Assembly: GCF_014127105.1 (NCBI RefSeq)
Contig: NZ_CP059902.1
Location: forward strand, 2,017,001 to 2,081,000
DNA from: Devosia sp. MC521
Lineage (GTDB): Bacteria; Pseudomonadota; Alphaproteobacteria; Rhizobiales; Devosiaceae
Length of the DNA: 64,000 nucleotides
Direction: 5' to 3'
Positions 63,623 to 64,000 of the stretch are shown here, in pieces. Both the position numbers and the translations under genes were made by a program. The stretch's first letter is position 1. Each line of letters starts with the position of its first letter. The notes beneath the pieces are model-generated. The model was not told where the DNA came from. It made no database searches and saw only the letters and a list, made by a program, of their open reading frames with translations.

Positions 63623-64000
63623 TGAGGCGACCTGTTAGTTGCGCGACCACCAGTGCCCGCGCGATCAGCGCTTTAAGCGGTCCGGTCGGTAGGTTTGGCC
63701 ATGCCTCTTCGATGGCTGCCAGCCGCGCTTCGTCGCTGTCGTGCGCCGCGATGATTTCGGCAAGTCTATCGATCAGCGCCGCTTCTGCAGCCGCTGCCAC
63801 GGCTGCGCGTTCGTCGATCAACTGGTTAAAGTCGGGCGCAGCCTGCGCTTGATGGCGGCTTGGTTGGCGCACAGGTTCGACTTGGGCCGGCTCAATTGGC
63901 GCATTTGGGCCGGGTCACCGTCTGCGGTCGTCTTGGGGGCAACCAAGATTGCGTGGCCTTCGGCCGGATCGGCAGCGCCGATCAGATCGCGCATTTCAGA
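63615..64000 (-). pseudogene. Mu gp29-like portal protein (DUF935), C-terminal part with apparent frameshift
   Basis: Two minus-strand frames together give the C-terminus of a Mu-like portal. From the window edge one frame reads EMRDLIGAADPAEGHAILVAP and on through TADGD. The natural continuation (PGPNAPIEPAQVEPVRQ, then APDFNQLIDERAAV to the stop at 63615) is in another frame that opens after a stop at 63915-63917. One extra C in the CCC run near 63914-63917 would join them. So either the gene has a one-base deletion or the assembly has an error there. The N-terminus lies beyond the window. Confidence 0.65.

Overview
The window looks like a chromosome segment of an alphaproteobacterium of the Hyphomicrobiales, most like Devosia and its relatives. 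The basis is gene content: many solute-binding-protein ABC systems, a class Ib nrdHIEF operon, single-chain SdaA, a Tim44-like protein, hairpin-rich intergenic repeats typical of that order, and high-GC codon use. The genus is an inference; no 16S rRNA is present.

Layout. 1-4.1 kb: end of a sugar-acid operon (MalK/UgpC-type ATPase, two enolase-superfamily dehydratases, an RraA-fold protein), closed by a strong terminator. 4.2-10.1 kb: an ECF sigma factor and a dpp/opp-type peptide ABC operon on the minus strand. 10.6-13.4 kb: an SMP-30 lactonase, a 0.75-kb mosaic of intergenic repeats, and a reverse transcriptase that lacks its N-terminus. 13.8-18.2 kb: a GreA/GreB-type factor and nrdHIEF. 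18.7-28.2 kb: housekeeping and small genes (Gfo/Idh oxidoreductase, RsuA-type pseudouridine synthase, MFS carrier, nucleosidase, SleB hydrolase, FlhB-like/FliK-like pair, GT2 glycosyltransferase, potassium channel). 28.2-33.2 kb: a signalling block of SLC5-type transporter/histidine kinase, a tiny membrane protein, a receiver-only regulator, and a RamB/ScfR-like XRE regulator, with three TTTACAA motifs beside the promoter it shares with the next operon. 33.4-38.6 kb: a Liv-type ABC operon. 38.6-44.3 kb: pxpBCA 5-oxoprolinase, small proteins, sdaA and a Tim44-domain protein. 44.6-57.8 kb: an arabinose-glycan utilisation locus (GH51, two LacI regulators, GH2, a four-gene CUT1 ABC importer, GH127), with an evident LacI-type operator in front of GH51.

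The right end (58.6 kb to the edge) is mobile. It starts at a stranded tRNA 3' end (attachment-site remnant) and holds minus-strand Mu-like head genes in phage order: portal, F head-morphogenesis, then a protease (gpI) remnant. Between F and the protease remnant sit three non-structural genes: a single-protein AAA ATPase-DUF4435 fusion resembling merged PARIS (AriA+AriB), a staphylococcal-nuclease-like protein, and a KAP-family P-loop NTPase. I read this as a defence cassette carried by a decayed Mu-like prophage. It is the best candidate in the window for a new or little-described system; the truncated reverse transcriptase at 12.3-13.4 kb is the second.

All assignments come from reading translated sequence and motifs by eye; no database search was run.
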